Positions 11,033-19,075 of a DNA stretch of 64,000 nucleotides are shown here, piece by piece. Made by a program: the position numbers and the translations under genes. The notes below the pieces were generated by a model. That model made no database searches. It worked only from the letters and a program-made list of their open reading frames with translations, and was not told where the DNA came from. Source of the stretch: Streptomyces indicus (GTDB lineage Bacteria; Actinomycetota; Actinomycetes; Streptomycetales; Streptomycetaceae); assembly GCF_900100315.1 (NCBI RefSeq), contig NZ_FNFF01000009.1, positions 124,001 to 188,000 on the forward strand, in the 5' to 3' direction. The stretch's first letter is position 1; each line of letters opens with the position of its first letter.

Positions 11033-13117
11033 TCACGGTGCCCCTGCGGTGAGAAGCGGCTCGGTCCGCTCCGGTGCGGCCTGCGGCTTCTTCGACAGCG
11101 GGCCCGGCCACCAGACCTTCCGCCCGAGCGCCATGCTGGCCGAGGTGACCAGGTACGTGCGGACGAGGAAGGTGTCGAGCAGCACGCCGACCGCGATCAC
11201 GAAGCCCATCTCGACCAGCTGGACGAGCGGCATGTTCATCAGGACCCCGAAGGTGGCCGCGAGCACCAGGCCCGCGGAGGCGATCACCGCTCCGGTCGTA
11301 CGGAGCGCGGTGAGCGCGGCCTCCGGCGTGTCCATGCCCTTGAGTGCCTCCTCGCGCATCCGGTGCATCAGGAAGATCCCGTAGTCGACGCCGAGCGCCA
11401 CCAGGAACACGAAGGAGATCAGCGGCAGTCCGGGGTCGGAGCCCTCGAAGCCGAAGACCGGTTCGAAGACGAGACCGCCGATGCCGAGCGCCGCACCCCA
11501 CACCGCGACCACGGCGGCGGTGAGCAGCAACGGGGCGACCAGGGAGCGCAGGAGCACGATGAGGATCAGGAGCACCGAGACGAGGACGATCGGCACGACG
11601 ACCTTGGTGTCCCGCGCGTTGGTCTCGTCGAGGTCGAGCTGCTGGGCGCTGGGCCCGCCGACCAGGCTGCCGTCGAGCGTGGCGCGCAGCTCCTCGATGG
11701 TGGCGGTCTCGCCCGGGGACTGCGGCGGGTCCTCGGCGATCACCGAGATCTCGGTCCAGGTGTCGCCGCTGCGGCCCTGCTCGGCCGCGGCCACCCCGTC
11801 GACTCCCTTGGCCCGGTCGAGGACTTGGGCCGCCTCGCCGGTCGGCGCGAGGACGGTGACGGGCTGCGTGGAGCGCTCCGGGTAGGCCTCGGCGAGCGTG
11901 GTCATCGCCCGTACGGCCTCGGGGGTCTTGGTGAAGGAGTCCTCCTGCTTGACGCTCCCGGACAGGTTGAACGCGCCGAGCGCGAGCGCACCGAGCACCG
12001 CGGCCGAGGTGGCGAGCACGGCGATCGGGCGGCGCTGCACCGAGGCGCCCATCGCGCCGAACAGGGAACGGCGCTGCTTGGGCTGCGACCCGTACGCGGG
12101 GATCAGCGGCCAGAAGACACGGCGGCCGAGCAGGACGAGCAGGGCAGGCAGGAGCGTGGTCATCGCGACCAGGGCGCACAGCACGCCCACGGCGGCCGTG
12201 GGGCCCATGCCGCTGCTGGAGTTGAGGTCGGCGGCGAGCAGGCAGAGCATGCCCGCGGCCACCGTGCCGGAGGAGGCGAGGATGGCCGGGCCGCAGCCGC
12301 GCAGCGCGGTGGCCATGGCGTCCGACGGCCTTTCCTGGCGCCGCAGTTCCTCGCGGTAGCGGGCGATGAGCAGCAGCGCGTAGTCGGTGCCCGCGCCGAA
12401 GACGAGGACCGTCATGATGCCGGTGGACTGGCCGCTGACGGTGATGTCGAAGGCCTGGTGCAGGCCGTAGGTCACGCCGAGGGACAGCGCGTCGGCGATA
12501 CCGGCGACGACCAGCGGGACCAGCCACAGGAGCGGGCTGCGGTAGATCAGGATGAGCAGGATCGCGACGACGGCGACGGTGGTGTAGAGCAACGGGCCGT
12601 CGAGCGCGTTGTACACCTCGGAGGCGTCGGTCGCGAGCGCGCCCGGACCGCCGACGTCGACGCTCAGCCCGCCGCCGCCCTCCGCGACCTCGCGTACCTC
12701 GCCGACGAGCGCGTCGCGCAGCTTCTCGTCCGAGCCCGGCTCGTTGCTGACCACCGGGTAGAACAGCGTGTCACCGCTCTTCGACGGTACGGCCTCCGGC
12801 GGCGCGACCAGCTCGTGCTGCCCGGCGATCTGGTCGATCTGTGTCTGCGCGGTGGTCTTGTCGGCCGCGGTGAGCCCGCCCTCGCGGTGGTAGACCACGA
12901 CGAGTTCGGTGGCCTCGCCGCCCGGCAACTGCTCCTGGATCCGGGCGACTTGGGTGGAGTCCGCGTTCGCCGGCAGGTAGTCCACGGCCCGGTCGCGCTG
13001 CACGTCGCCGGTCTTGCCCGCGAACGGCACGACCACCGCGAGCAGCACCACCCACAGGCCGAGCACCACCCAGGGGACCGCCCGCCTGCGTGCGCCCCTC
13101 TGCGTCTTCGCCCCCAT
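11033..13117 (-). CDS. MMPL-family (RND superfamily) transporter
   Basis: The 694-residue membrane protein has the duplicated MMPL layout: one N-terminal membrane helix, an extracytoplasmic domain (residues ~40-170), five to six helices, then the same arrangement repeated. Each helical bundle carries the proton-relay motif, GTDYALLL near residue 240 and GVDYGIFL near 570. Such proteins export lipids, pigments or antibiotics. The ATG at 13117 was preferred over one six codons earlier because GAGGGAGGG lies at a good distance upstream. It is transcribed toward the two-component genes and may be co-transcribed with them. The substrate cannot be deduced. Confidence 0.88.
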   Translation of the reverse strand: MGAKTQRGARRRAVPWVVLGLWVVLLAVVVPFAGKTGDVQRDRAVDYLPANADSTQVARIQEQLPGGEATELVVVYHREGGLTAADKTTAQTQIDQIAGQHELVAPPEAVPSKSGDTLFYPVVSNEPGSDEKLRDALVGEVREVAEGGGGLSVDVGGPGALATDASEVYNALDGPLLYTTVAVVAILLILIYRSPLLWLVPLVVAGIADALSLGVTYGLHQAFDITVSGQSTGIMTVLVFGAGTDYALLLIARYREELRRQERPSDAMATALRGCGPAILASSGTVAAGMLCLLAADLNSSSGMGPTAAVGVLCALVAMTTLLPALLVLLGRRVFWPLIPAYGSQPKQRRSLFGAMGASVQRRPIAVLATSAAVLGALALGAFNLSGSVKQEDSFTKTPEAVRAMTTLAEAYPERSTQPVTVLAPTGEAAQVLDRAKGVDGVAAAEQGRSGDTWTEISVIAEDPPQSPGETATIEELRATLDGSLVGGPSAQQLDLDETNARDTKVVVPIVLVSVLLILIVLLRSLVAPLLLTAAVVAVWGAALGIGGLVFEPVFGFEGSDPGLPLISFVFLVALGVDYGIFLMHRMREEALKGMDTPEAALTALRTTGAVIASAGLVLAATFGVLMNMPLVQLVEMGFVIAVGVLLDTFLVRTYLVTSASMALGRKVWWPGPLSKKPQAAPERTEPLLTAGAP

Positions 13118-13278
13118 GGCGAATCCCTCCCTCATCCCGTCGTCCCGTCGTCCGGCCCCGTGCCCGTCCGGTCAGTGCGCCGTCGGGGGCCGTCCACCAG
13201 ACTCCCGGCCGCGGCGGCGGGGAACGTCGGGCGAGGGGGCGAGTTACGGGGTACTGCCGGGGGCGGCAACGGAGCGTG

Positions 13279-13298
13279 GTTACTCCCGCGGGAGTAAC
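13279..13298. promoter_or_regulatory. Perfect 20-bp palindrome between the MMPL and GAF-ANTAR genes
   Basis: GTTACTCCCGCGGGAGTAAC is a perfect inverted repeat with no loop, in the 334-bp gap between two divergent genes, which otherwise holds no recognisable gene. Its size and symmetry fit a TetR- or MarR-type operator. MMPL exporters are often controlled by such repressors, though none is encoded nearby. Confidence 0.5.
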
Positions 13299-13451
13299 GG
13301 GGCCGCTCCGGATGAAGTACGCGGGGTCCGGCCGGCGGCATGTGTAGCCCCCGGCTTCGGGGGGAGCCGTGGGTGACGGTGCACCGCACGCCGGGGGTGC
13401 TCACATGACATCCACGGCACGGGCACGCCCGCCCCGCTGAACGGACCACGC

Positions 13452-14198
13452 ATGCCTCTCCACGGAAACGACCGGCCCGACGCGTCCCGGCTCGTCGACC
13501 TCCTGCTCGACACCGAGACCCTGGACGGGTTCCTCACCGCGCTCGCCGAGCAGGCCTCCTCCCTGGCCCCGCGGGCCGACGGCTGCGGCATCACTCTGCA
13601 GCGCGCCGGGCGCTTCGTCACCGTGACGAGCGTCGGCAAGACGGCGCGCGAGCTGGACGAGCGGCAGTACGGCCTGGACGACGGCCCCTGTCTGCAGGCG
13701 TTGCGCACGGGCAAGGAGGTCCATGTCGGCGACCTCATGGACGAGGATCGCTGGGGTCCCTACCCCGCCCACGCGGTCGCGACCGGCACCCGCTCCTCCT
13801 CCTCGTTCCCGATCGCCGCCCACTCCGACACGGCCGGTGCCCTCAACCTCTACTGCCCCGAGGCCCACGGCCTGGACGACGTCGACAGGTCCGCGCTGCG
13901 CGCCCTGGCCGCCGAGGCGACGGGCGCCATCGAGCTGGCCCAACGCATGGCGCAGTCACGCCAGTTCACCGAGGACATCCAGCAGGCCCTGCGCAACCGG
14001 GGCGTGATCGACCAGGCCGTCGGCATCATCATCGCCCAGCAGCGCTGCACCGCCGACGAGGCCTTCGCGATCCTGCGGAGCACCTCCCAGAACCGCAACG
14101 TCAAGCTCCGTGATCTGTGCGCCGACCTGATCACCCGGGTCACCGGCCACCCGCCGCAGCCACCACCGGACTTCCGGCCACGCCCGCCCGAGGGATAG
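13452..14198 (+). CDS. GAF-ANTAR domain regulator (RNA-binding antiterminator)
   Basis: This 248-residue protein has an N-terminal GAF domain (about residues 10-160, including a DDGPCLQALRTG segment) followed by a C-terminal ANTAR domain (residues ~170-230) with RGVIDQAVGIIIAQQRCTAD and DLCADLITRVTG. ANTAR domains form three helices that bind paired hairpins in nascent RNA and prevent termination; the GAF domain is the likely sensor, possibly for a small molecule or redox state. A Pro-rich tail ends the protein. It stands alone and is transcribed away from the MMPL gene. The target RNA is not evident in the window. Confidence 0.88.
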   Translation: MPLHGNDRPDASRLVDLLLDTETLDGFLTALAEQASSLAPRADGCGITLQRAGRFVTVTSVGKTARELDERQYGLDDGPCLQALRTGKEVHVGDLMDEDRWGPYPAHAVATGTRSSSSFPIAAHSDTAGALNLYCPEAHGLDDVDRSALRALAAEATGAIELAQRMAQSRQFTEDIQQALRNRGVIDQAVGIIIAQQRCTADEAFAILRSTSQNRNVKLRDLCADLITRVTGHPPQPPPDFRPRPPEG

Positions 14199-14432
14199 CC
14201 GGGCGGCCGGCAGACCGACGGGCGCAATCGGTCGGGCGATCGGCACAACCGGGCGGGCGGGCACTCGGCAGAGCGACTACCGATCAAGGAAAGGGCTCGC
14301 TACCCTCGGCCACGGAGTTGGGATGAAGCTCCGTGACCACACCGGCATCCCTGCTTCGCCCGTTCTCCCGCCAGGCGACTCGGATGTCCGGTGCCCGGCC
14401 GGAGCCCCATCGCCGACCAAGGCTCCGGCACC

Positions 14433-14471
14433 GCCCCTGCGGTGCGTTCCCGCACGATGCGCCGCAGGGGC
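14433..14471. terminator. Convergent-gene terminator hairpin
   Basis: GCCCCTGCGG (14433-14442) pairs with CCGCAGGGGC (14462-14471), with smaller complementary pieces in the loop. Another 8-bp stem (14399-14406 with 14421-14428) and a 7-bp stem (14311-14317 with 14329-14335) lie in the same 313-bp gap. No gene was recognised there. The hairpins probably serve the converging GAF-ANTAR and TerB-like genes. Confidence 0.5.
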
Positions 14472-14511
14472 ACCTCCATACAGGTCCCGTGAGCGCGTAC
14501 GAGCGGCCCGG

Positions 14512-15216
14512 TTACGAAGGCGTACGGGCCGACTCGAGCAGCCGCGTCACATCGTCCGCGCAGATCGTCAGCGCCCCGCCCACCGTCGCGAGCACCTCGC
14601 GCTCGGCCGGCGTGTACGGGCCGTCGGCGAGGGCGATCCGGGCCGCCTGGAGCAGGATCGACTCGCGTCCCGGCGCGGCGAGATGCGGGGCCAACGGGTC
14701 GAGCGCTTCGTGGAGTTCGATGGCGAGGGTGACCCCCGAGGGGTCGCACGGGCCGCCGGGCAGCCGCCCGGTGTCCTCGGCGAGCGCGGCGACCAGCGTG
14801 GTCAGCTGGTCCTCCGTACAGTCGTCGAACCCCGCCGAGCGCACCGCGCCGACCGCGCGCGAGAGCACCGTGGGCGAGGAGGTGCCGCCGGCCGCGAGCA
14901 CCGCGAGCGCGACCGTGTGCACGGCGTCGCGCAGCATCGCGGAGAGCTTGAGCGTGGTGGGGTGGTCGAGCACGTCCGGCGCGAACTGGTCGCGGCACGA
15001 GGCGCATTCGACGACCGGCCCCGCCTCGCCGCGCGGCAGCAGCGGCACACCGAGCAGCGTGAAGCGCCGACGGCCGGTCCTGCGGCGGTAGTTGCGGTCC
15101 CCGCCGCAGCCGGGGCAGAAGAACTCGCCGTCACCGATGGTGGTCCATGCGGTACGGACACCGCAGACGCGCCCCAGTACACCGGGGTTTCGACCAAATC
15201 GTCCACTGGTCCGCAC
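14512..15216 (-). CDS. Zinc-ribbon plus TerB-like domain protein
   Basis: The 234-residue protein begins with a zinc-ribbon-like region: CPGC near residue 38 and CASC about 35 residues later are two well-spaced cysteine pairs. An alpha-helical domain of about 140 residues follows, resembling TerB/DjlA-type acidic helical bundles, with a C-terminal half (ALADGPYTPAEREVLATVGG) typical of TerB. TerB-like domains are linked to stress and tellurite-resistance systems, but the function of this stand-alone architecture is unknown. The GTG start at 15216 was chosen for the GGAGG site 6 nt upstream; the open frame further upstream is antisense to leuA. Confidence 0.75.
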   Translation of the reverse strand: MRTSGRFGRNPGVLGRVCGVRTAWTTIGDGEFFCPGCGGDRNYRRRTGRRRFTLLGVPLLPRGEAGPVVECASCRDQFAPDVLDHPTTLKLSAMLRDAVHTVALAVLAAGGTSSPTVLSRAVGAVRSAGFDDCTEDQLTTLVAALAEDTGRLPGGPCDPSGVTLAIELHEALDPLAPHLAAPGRESILLQAARIALADGPYTPAEREVLATVGGALTICADDVTRLLESARTPS

Positions 15217-15397
15217 GCCACACCTCCGTAACGCTTCGGCAACGCTGCCGCGTTGGCGTGATGTTAGCCACATCAGTGAGAGCCCGTCAGCACCTTGGAC
15301 GCCACATTGGCCAAGACCGGTCGTGAACGGAGCGGAACACTCCACGGCGGGGGCGCTCACCGGGCCCCGCACTCCGCACTCCGGGCCGCGCACGAAA

Positions 15398-15437
15398 CAC
15401 GGCGCCCCGCCCGCGGAACCGCGGACGGGGCGCCGTG
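15398..15437 (-). terminator. Terminator of leuA
   Basis: CACGGCGCCCCG (15398-15409) pairs perfectly with CGGGGCGCCGTG (15426-15437), and CCGCGG repeats in between extend the hairpin. It starts 10 bp past the leuA stop codon on the minus strand. Confidence 0.75.
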
Positions 15438-15446
15438 CAGGGTGGG

Positions 15447-17207
15447 TCAGCGCGAGGCGCGGTTGACCGCCGAGACCACGGCCTTCAGGGAGGCACGCGT
15501 GGTGTTGGCGTCGATGCCGATGCCCCACAGGACCTTGTCGCCGATGGCGCACTCGATGTACGAGGCGGCCTGCGCGGAGGCGCCCTCGCTCATCGTGTGC
15601 TCCTGGTAGTCCAGCAGACGGGCGTCGATGCCGATGCCCTGGAGCGCGTGGAAGAAGGCGGAAATCGGACCGTTGCCCGTGCCCACCAGGGTGGTCTCCA
15701 CGCCGTCCACCTCGGCCTCGACGGTCAGCGTGTCGATGCCGTCGCGGTCGGTCGTGGACTGCCCGTTGCGTACCTGGATACGGCCCCAGGCGTTCGCGGG
15801 GTTGGGCAGGTACTCGTCCTGGAAGGTGGCCCAGATGTCCTTCGGCGTGACCTCGCCGCCCTCGGCATCCGTCTTCGCCTGGATGATCTTCGAGAACTCG
15901 ATCTGCATCCGGCGCGGCAGGTCCAGCTTGTGGTCGTTCTTCAGGACGTACGCGATACCGCCCTTGCCGGACTGCGAGTTGACCCGGATGACCGCCTCGT
16001 AGGAGCGGCCGACGTCCTTCGGGTCGATCGGCAGATACGGGACCGCCCACTCGATGTCGTCGACGGTGACGCCCTTGGCCTTCGCGTCGGCCTCCATGGC
16101 GTCGAAGCCCTTCTTGATGGCGTCCTGGTGGGAGCCGGAGAAGGACGTGTAGACCAGGTCGCCCACGTACGGGTGGCGCGGGTGGACCTCCATCTGGTTG
16201 CAGTACTCCCACGTGCGACGGATCTCGTCGATGTCGGAGAAGTCGATCTCGGGGTCGACGCCCTGGCTGAACAGGTTCATACCCAGGGTCACCAGGTCGA
16301 CGTTGCCGGTGCGCTCGCCCTGGCCGAACAGGCAGCCCTCGACGCGGTCGGCGCCGGCCATGACCGCCAGCTCGGCGGCCGCCACGGCCGTACCCCGGTC
16401 GTTGTGCGGGTGCACCGACAGGCAGACGTACTCGCGACGGGACAGGTTGCGGCCCATCCATTCGAAGCGGTCCGCGTGCGTGGACGGAGTCGAACGCTCC
16501 ACGGTGGCGGGCAGGTTGAGGATGATCTCGCGGCCCGGACCCGGCTGCCATACGTCGCAGACCGCCTCGCAGACCTCCAGGGCGAAGTCCAGCTCGGTGT
16601 CGGTGAAGATCTCGGGGCTGTACTGGTAGCCGAAGGTGGTGCGCTCGTCCAGCAGCTTCTCGGCGTACTCCATCACCAGGCGCGTGCCGTCCACGGCGAT
16701 CTGCTTGATGTCGTCCTTGGAGCCGCGGAAGACCACCCGGCGGAAGACCGGCGCGGTGGCGTTGTACAGGTGCAGGGTCGCGCGCTTGGCGCCCTTCAGG
16801 GACTCCACGGTCCGCTCGATCAGGTCCTCGCGGGCCTGGGTCAGTACGGAGATCGTGACGTCGTCCGGGATGGCGCCCGGCTCCTCGATGATCGAGCGTA
16901 CGAAGTCGAAGTCCGTCTGGCCGGAGGCCGGGAAGCCGACCTCGATCTCCTTGTAGCCCATCTTGACCAGCTGGTCGAACATCCGGCGCTTGCGCTCGGG
17001 CGACATCGGGTCGATCAGGGCCTGGTTGCCGTCGCGCAGATCGGTGGACAGCCAGCGGGGCGCCTTCGTGATGCGCTTCGACGGCCAGGTGCGGTCCGGG
17101 ATGTCGACCTGCTCGTACTGCCCGTACTTGTGGATCGGCATGCCGGAAGGTTTCTGGTCATGCGTCTCGTTGGTGATGGGCGTCTCGTTGCCTGCGAATG
17201 CAGTCAT
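15447..17207 (-). CDS. leuA: 2-isopropylmalate synthase
   Basis: The 586-residue enzyme condenses acetyl-CoA with 2-oxoisovalerate, the first committed step of leucine synthesis. The catalytic TIM barrel contains the STDLRDGNQA motif near residue 55 (metal-binding Asp after Arg) and the HPHNDRG segment with metal-ligand histidines. The C-terminal portion (after ~residue 440) is the LeuA dimer/regulatory domain that mediates leucine feedback. Length matches the long actinobacterial LeuA class. The ATG at 17207 gives a 20-residue lead before MPIHKYGQYE, so an internal start there remains possible. Upstream lies a leucine-rich leader peptide and a candidate attenuator, suggesting control by leucyl-tRNA supply. 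Confidence 0.96.
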   Translation of the reverse strand: MTAFAGNETPITNETHDQKPSGMPIHKYGQYEQVDIPDRTWPSKRITKAPRWLSTDLRDGNQALIDPMSPERKRRMFDQLVKMGYKEIEVGFPASGQTDFDFVRSIIEEPGAIPDDVTISVLTQAREDLIERTVESLKGAKRATLHLYNATAPVFRRVVFRGSKDDIKQIAVDGTRLVMEYAEKLLDERTTFGYQYSPEIFTDTELDFALEVCEAVCDVWQPGPGREIILNLPATVERSTPSTHADRFEWMGRNLSRREYVCLSVHPHNDRGTAVAAAELAVMAGADRVEGCLFGQGERTGNVDLVTLGMNLFSQGVDPEIDFSDIDEIRRTWEYCNQMEVHPRHPYVGDLVYTSFSGSHQDAIKKGFDAMEADAKAKGVTVDDIEWAVPYLPIDPKDVGRSYEAVIRVNSQSGKGGIAYVLKNDHKLDLPRRMQIEFSKIIQAKTDAEGGEVTPKDIWATFQDEYLPNPANAWGRIQVRNGQSTTDRDGIDTLTVEAEVDGVETTLVGTGNGPISAFFHALQGIGIDARLLDYQEHTMSEGASAQAASYIECAIGDKVLWGIGIDANTTRASLKAVVSAVNRASR

Positions 17208-17242
17208 GATGCGTAGGGCTCCTCATTGGTCCGCTCTGGGGC

Positions 17243-17292
17243 GGCCGACGGGTCGTAGCGCAACACCAAACTCCGCGGGGAGGGGGTCGGCC
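17243..17292 (-). promoter_or_regulatory. Candidate leuA attenuator stem-loop
   Basis: Between the leader peptide and leuA, GGCCGAC (17243-17249) pairs with GTCGGCC (17286-17292), enclosing a GC-rich loop with further pairing potential. Its position directly after the leader stop codon is that expected of a transcription attenuator. The competing antiterminator was not worked out. Confidence 0.45.
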
Positions 17293-17298
17293 TACGTC

Positions 17299-17346
17299 TT
17301 ACTGGCCCTCGCCGCGGCAGCTAAGGAGAAGCAGCCCGAAACGCAT
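17299..17346 (-). CDS. leuL: leuA leader peptide with four consecutive leucine codons
   Basis: The 15-residue ORF reads MRFGLLLLSCRGEGQ and stops with TAA. Four successive leucine codons (CTG CTT CTC CTT) include two that are rare in such a GC-rich genome. Its stop lies 91 bp before the leuA start in the same direction, with a stem-loop between. This is the classic arrangement for ribosome-mediated attenuation: leucyl-tRNA shortage stalls the ribosome on the Leu run and favours read-through into leuA. Short leaders of this form are known upstream of actinobacterial leuA genes. The gene is short and is supported by codon content and position only. Confidence 0.75.
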   Translation of the reverse strand: MRFGLLLLSCRGEGQ

Positions 17347-17549
17347 GATGCGAAGCAGCGTAGCCGAGGCGGACGCCGGACGTGGGACCGTTTCAGTATG
17401 CGGGACCGCGCGTACCCATCGGCGACGTATCGGACCAGAGGTGACGAATCCCTCGGAATGCCGGGTTCTTCGCCCGATCTCGCGTATCCCGTTCACCAAT
17501 CATGGTTGCCGGTAGTGACAGGGTCATAACCCAGTGCCACTGTGCCGCC

Positions 17550-18623
17550 ATGACCGCCAACCGACCAGGCTTCGAGCCTGTCTTCTGCACCATCGTGCCG
17601 CCGCACCTCCTCGACCGCCTCGCCCGGTCCGGGGACCCGCAGCTGTCCGCCGCCGCCCGCAGGACCCTCGTCGCGGACGCCGCGCAGCGCACCGCGCGCC
17701 GCCTCACCACGGTCGTCGGCGCCCCCTCGGTCGCCCCGCCCAAGGACGCGGCCCCGGACAAGCCGCACCGCACCATCCATGACGCGAAGCACAAGCAGGA
17801 GCTGCCCGGCAAGAAGGTCCGCGGCGAGGGCGACAAGCCCGGCAAGGACGCCACGGTCAACCGCGCCTACGCGGGCCTCGGCGCCACCTTCGAGCTCTTC
17901 CTGAAGGCCTTCGCGCGCAACTCCATCGACGGCGCGGGCCTCCCCCTGGTCGCCACGGTCCACTTCGGCGACGACTACGGCAACGCGTTCTGGAACGGCG
18001 AGCAGATGGTGTTCGGCGACGGGGACGGCGAGATCTTCCTCGACTTCACGATCCCGGTGGACGTCATCGGCCACGAACTCGCCCACGGCGTCACGCAGTA
18101 CACCGCCAACTTCTCGTACTTCGGGCAGCCGGGCGCGCTGAACGAGTCGATGTCGGACGTCTTCGGCTCGCTCATCAAGCAGTACACGCTCGGCCAGAGC
18201 GCGGAGCAGGCCGACTGGCTGATCGGCGCCGGGCTGCTCGCGCCGCGCGTCACGGGCAAGGCGCTGCGCTCCATGAAGGAGCCGGGTTCGGCGTACGACG
18301 ACGACGTGCTCGGCAAGGACCCGCAGCCGGCCACCATGGACGGCTATGTGCGCACCGGCCGCGACAACGGCGGCGTGCACATCAACTCGGGCATCCCGAA
18401 CCACGCCTTCTACCTGGTGGCCGAGGCCCTCGGCGGCAACGCGTGGGAGCGGGCCGGGCAGATCTGGTACGACACGCTCACCGCGGGCGGCCTGGCGGTC
18501 GACGCGTCCTTCGAGGACTTCGCGAAGGCGAGCGTGGCGGCGGCGGCCTCCCGTTACGGGGAGGGCGAGGAGCACCAGGCGGTGGTGAAGGCCTGGTCGC
18601 AGGTCGGCGTGGCCTCGGCCTGA
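17550..18623 (+). CDS. M4-family (thermolysin/protealysin-like) zinc metallopeptidase
   Basis: The 357-residue protein carries the zinc-binding motif HELAH at residues 175-179 and the third ligand in the downstream GALNESMSD segment, with the characteristic VHINSGIPNHAFY region further on. It has no signal peptide. Instead, the short N-terminal propeptide with a CTIVPPHLL segment resembles protealysin-type precursors, which remain inside the cell or leave by a non-classical route. The ATG at 17550 was preferred to a codon 16 residues upstream because similarity to the family begins there. The next gene encodes an emfourin-type inhibitor, an enzyme-inhibitor pairing known from Serratia protealysin. 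Confidence 0.88.
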   Translation: MTANRPGFEPVFCTIVPPHLLDRLARSGDPQLSAAARRTLVADAAQRTARRLTTVVGAPSVAPPKDAAPDKPHRTIHDAKHKQELPGKKVRGEGDKPGKDATVNRAYAGLGATFELFLKAFARNSIDGAGLPLVATVHFGDDYGNAFWNGEQMVFGDGDGEIFLDFTIPVDVIGHELAHGVTQYTANFSYFGQPGALNESMSDVFGSLIKQYTLGQSAEQADWLIGAGLLAPRVTGKALRSMKEPGSAYDDDVLGKDPQPATMDGYVRTGRDNGGVHINSGIPNHAFYLVAEALGGNAWERAGQIWYDTLTAGGLAVDASFEDFAKASVAAAASRYGEGEEHQAVVKAWSQVGVASA

Positions 18624-18677
18624 TCCGGGGTGCGGGGCGGGTACCGCACCGGCCCGCCCCGTACTAGACAGGGAGCC

Positions 18678-18944
18678 ATGCGTATCCAAGTCAGGCGTAC
18701 GGGAGGATTCGGCGGCCTCGACCACCACCGCGAGGTGAACACGGCGGGCCGCCCGGACGCGGCCGAGTGGCACACCCTCGCGGAGGACGCGGTCGCCCAG
18801 GGCCGCCGCTCGCCCCCGATCGGGGTGCCCGACGGCTTCACGTACCAGATCACCGTCGACGGACGGACGGTGTACTGCGCGGACCCCCGGCTGACCGAGC
18901 CCCAACGCAGGCTGATCTCACGGGTGTTGAAGGAGGGCGCCTAG
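18678..18944 (+). CDS. Emfourin-like protealysin inhibitor
   Basis: The 88-residue cytoplasmic protein starts MRIQVRRTGGFGG and ends DPRLTEPQRRLISRVLKEGA, both matching the emfourin family, whose founding member inhibits the M4 protease protealysin. It lies 54 bp downstream of the M4 protease gene in the same direction, as in protealysin-emfourin operons. GGGAG precedes the ATG. The likely role is to keep the protease inactive inside the cell. Identification rests on family resemblance and context together. Confidence 0.78.
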   Translation: MRIQVRRTGGFGGLDHHREVNTAGRPDAAEWHTLAEDAVAQGRRSPPIGVPDGFTYQITVDGRTVYCADPRLTEPQRRLISRVLKEGA

Positions 18945-18984
18945 CGGCCGCCGCGCGCGTGTGCGGCGTCCGCGGGGTGAGCAG

Positions 18985-19074
18985 CTAGCGGCCGCGCTTC
19001 CGGTCGCGCCCTGCGCTCCAGGAGAAGAGCGCGCGGCCGATGCCCCGTACGGCGTCGATCACGAAGTCCAGCAC
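18985..19074 (-). CDS. Small ORF coupled to era (29 residues)
   Basis: A GTG codon 1 nt after the era stop opens a 30-codon frame. The product begins VLDFVIDAVRGIGRALFSW and ends with a strongly basic RDRKRGR tail. The first half would form an amphipathic helix with hydrophobic residues on one face, so a peripheral membrane peptide is conceivable. The near-overlap with era suggests translational coupling. No family is recognised. A 12-bp sequence around the stop (CTAGCGGCCGC) recurs at the end of the emfourin gene. Confidence 0.4.
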   Translation of the reverse strand: MLDFVIDAVRGIGRALFSWSAGRDRKRGR

Positions 19075-19075
19075 G

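Noticed and set aside
9510..12527. Open frame of 1005 codons on the minus strand
   Set aside because: The upstream two thirds are antisense to the MMPL exporter; the real kinase begins at 11006 where membrane and kinase motifs start.
14512..16551. Long minus-strand frame over leuA
   Set aside because: Only its downstream end (to 15216) encodes the zinc-ribbon/TerB protein; the rest is a shadow of leuA.
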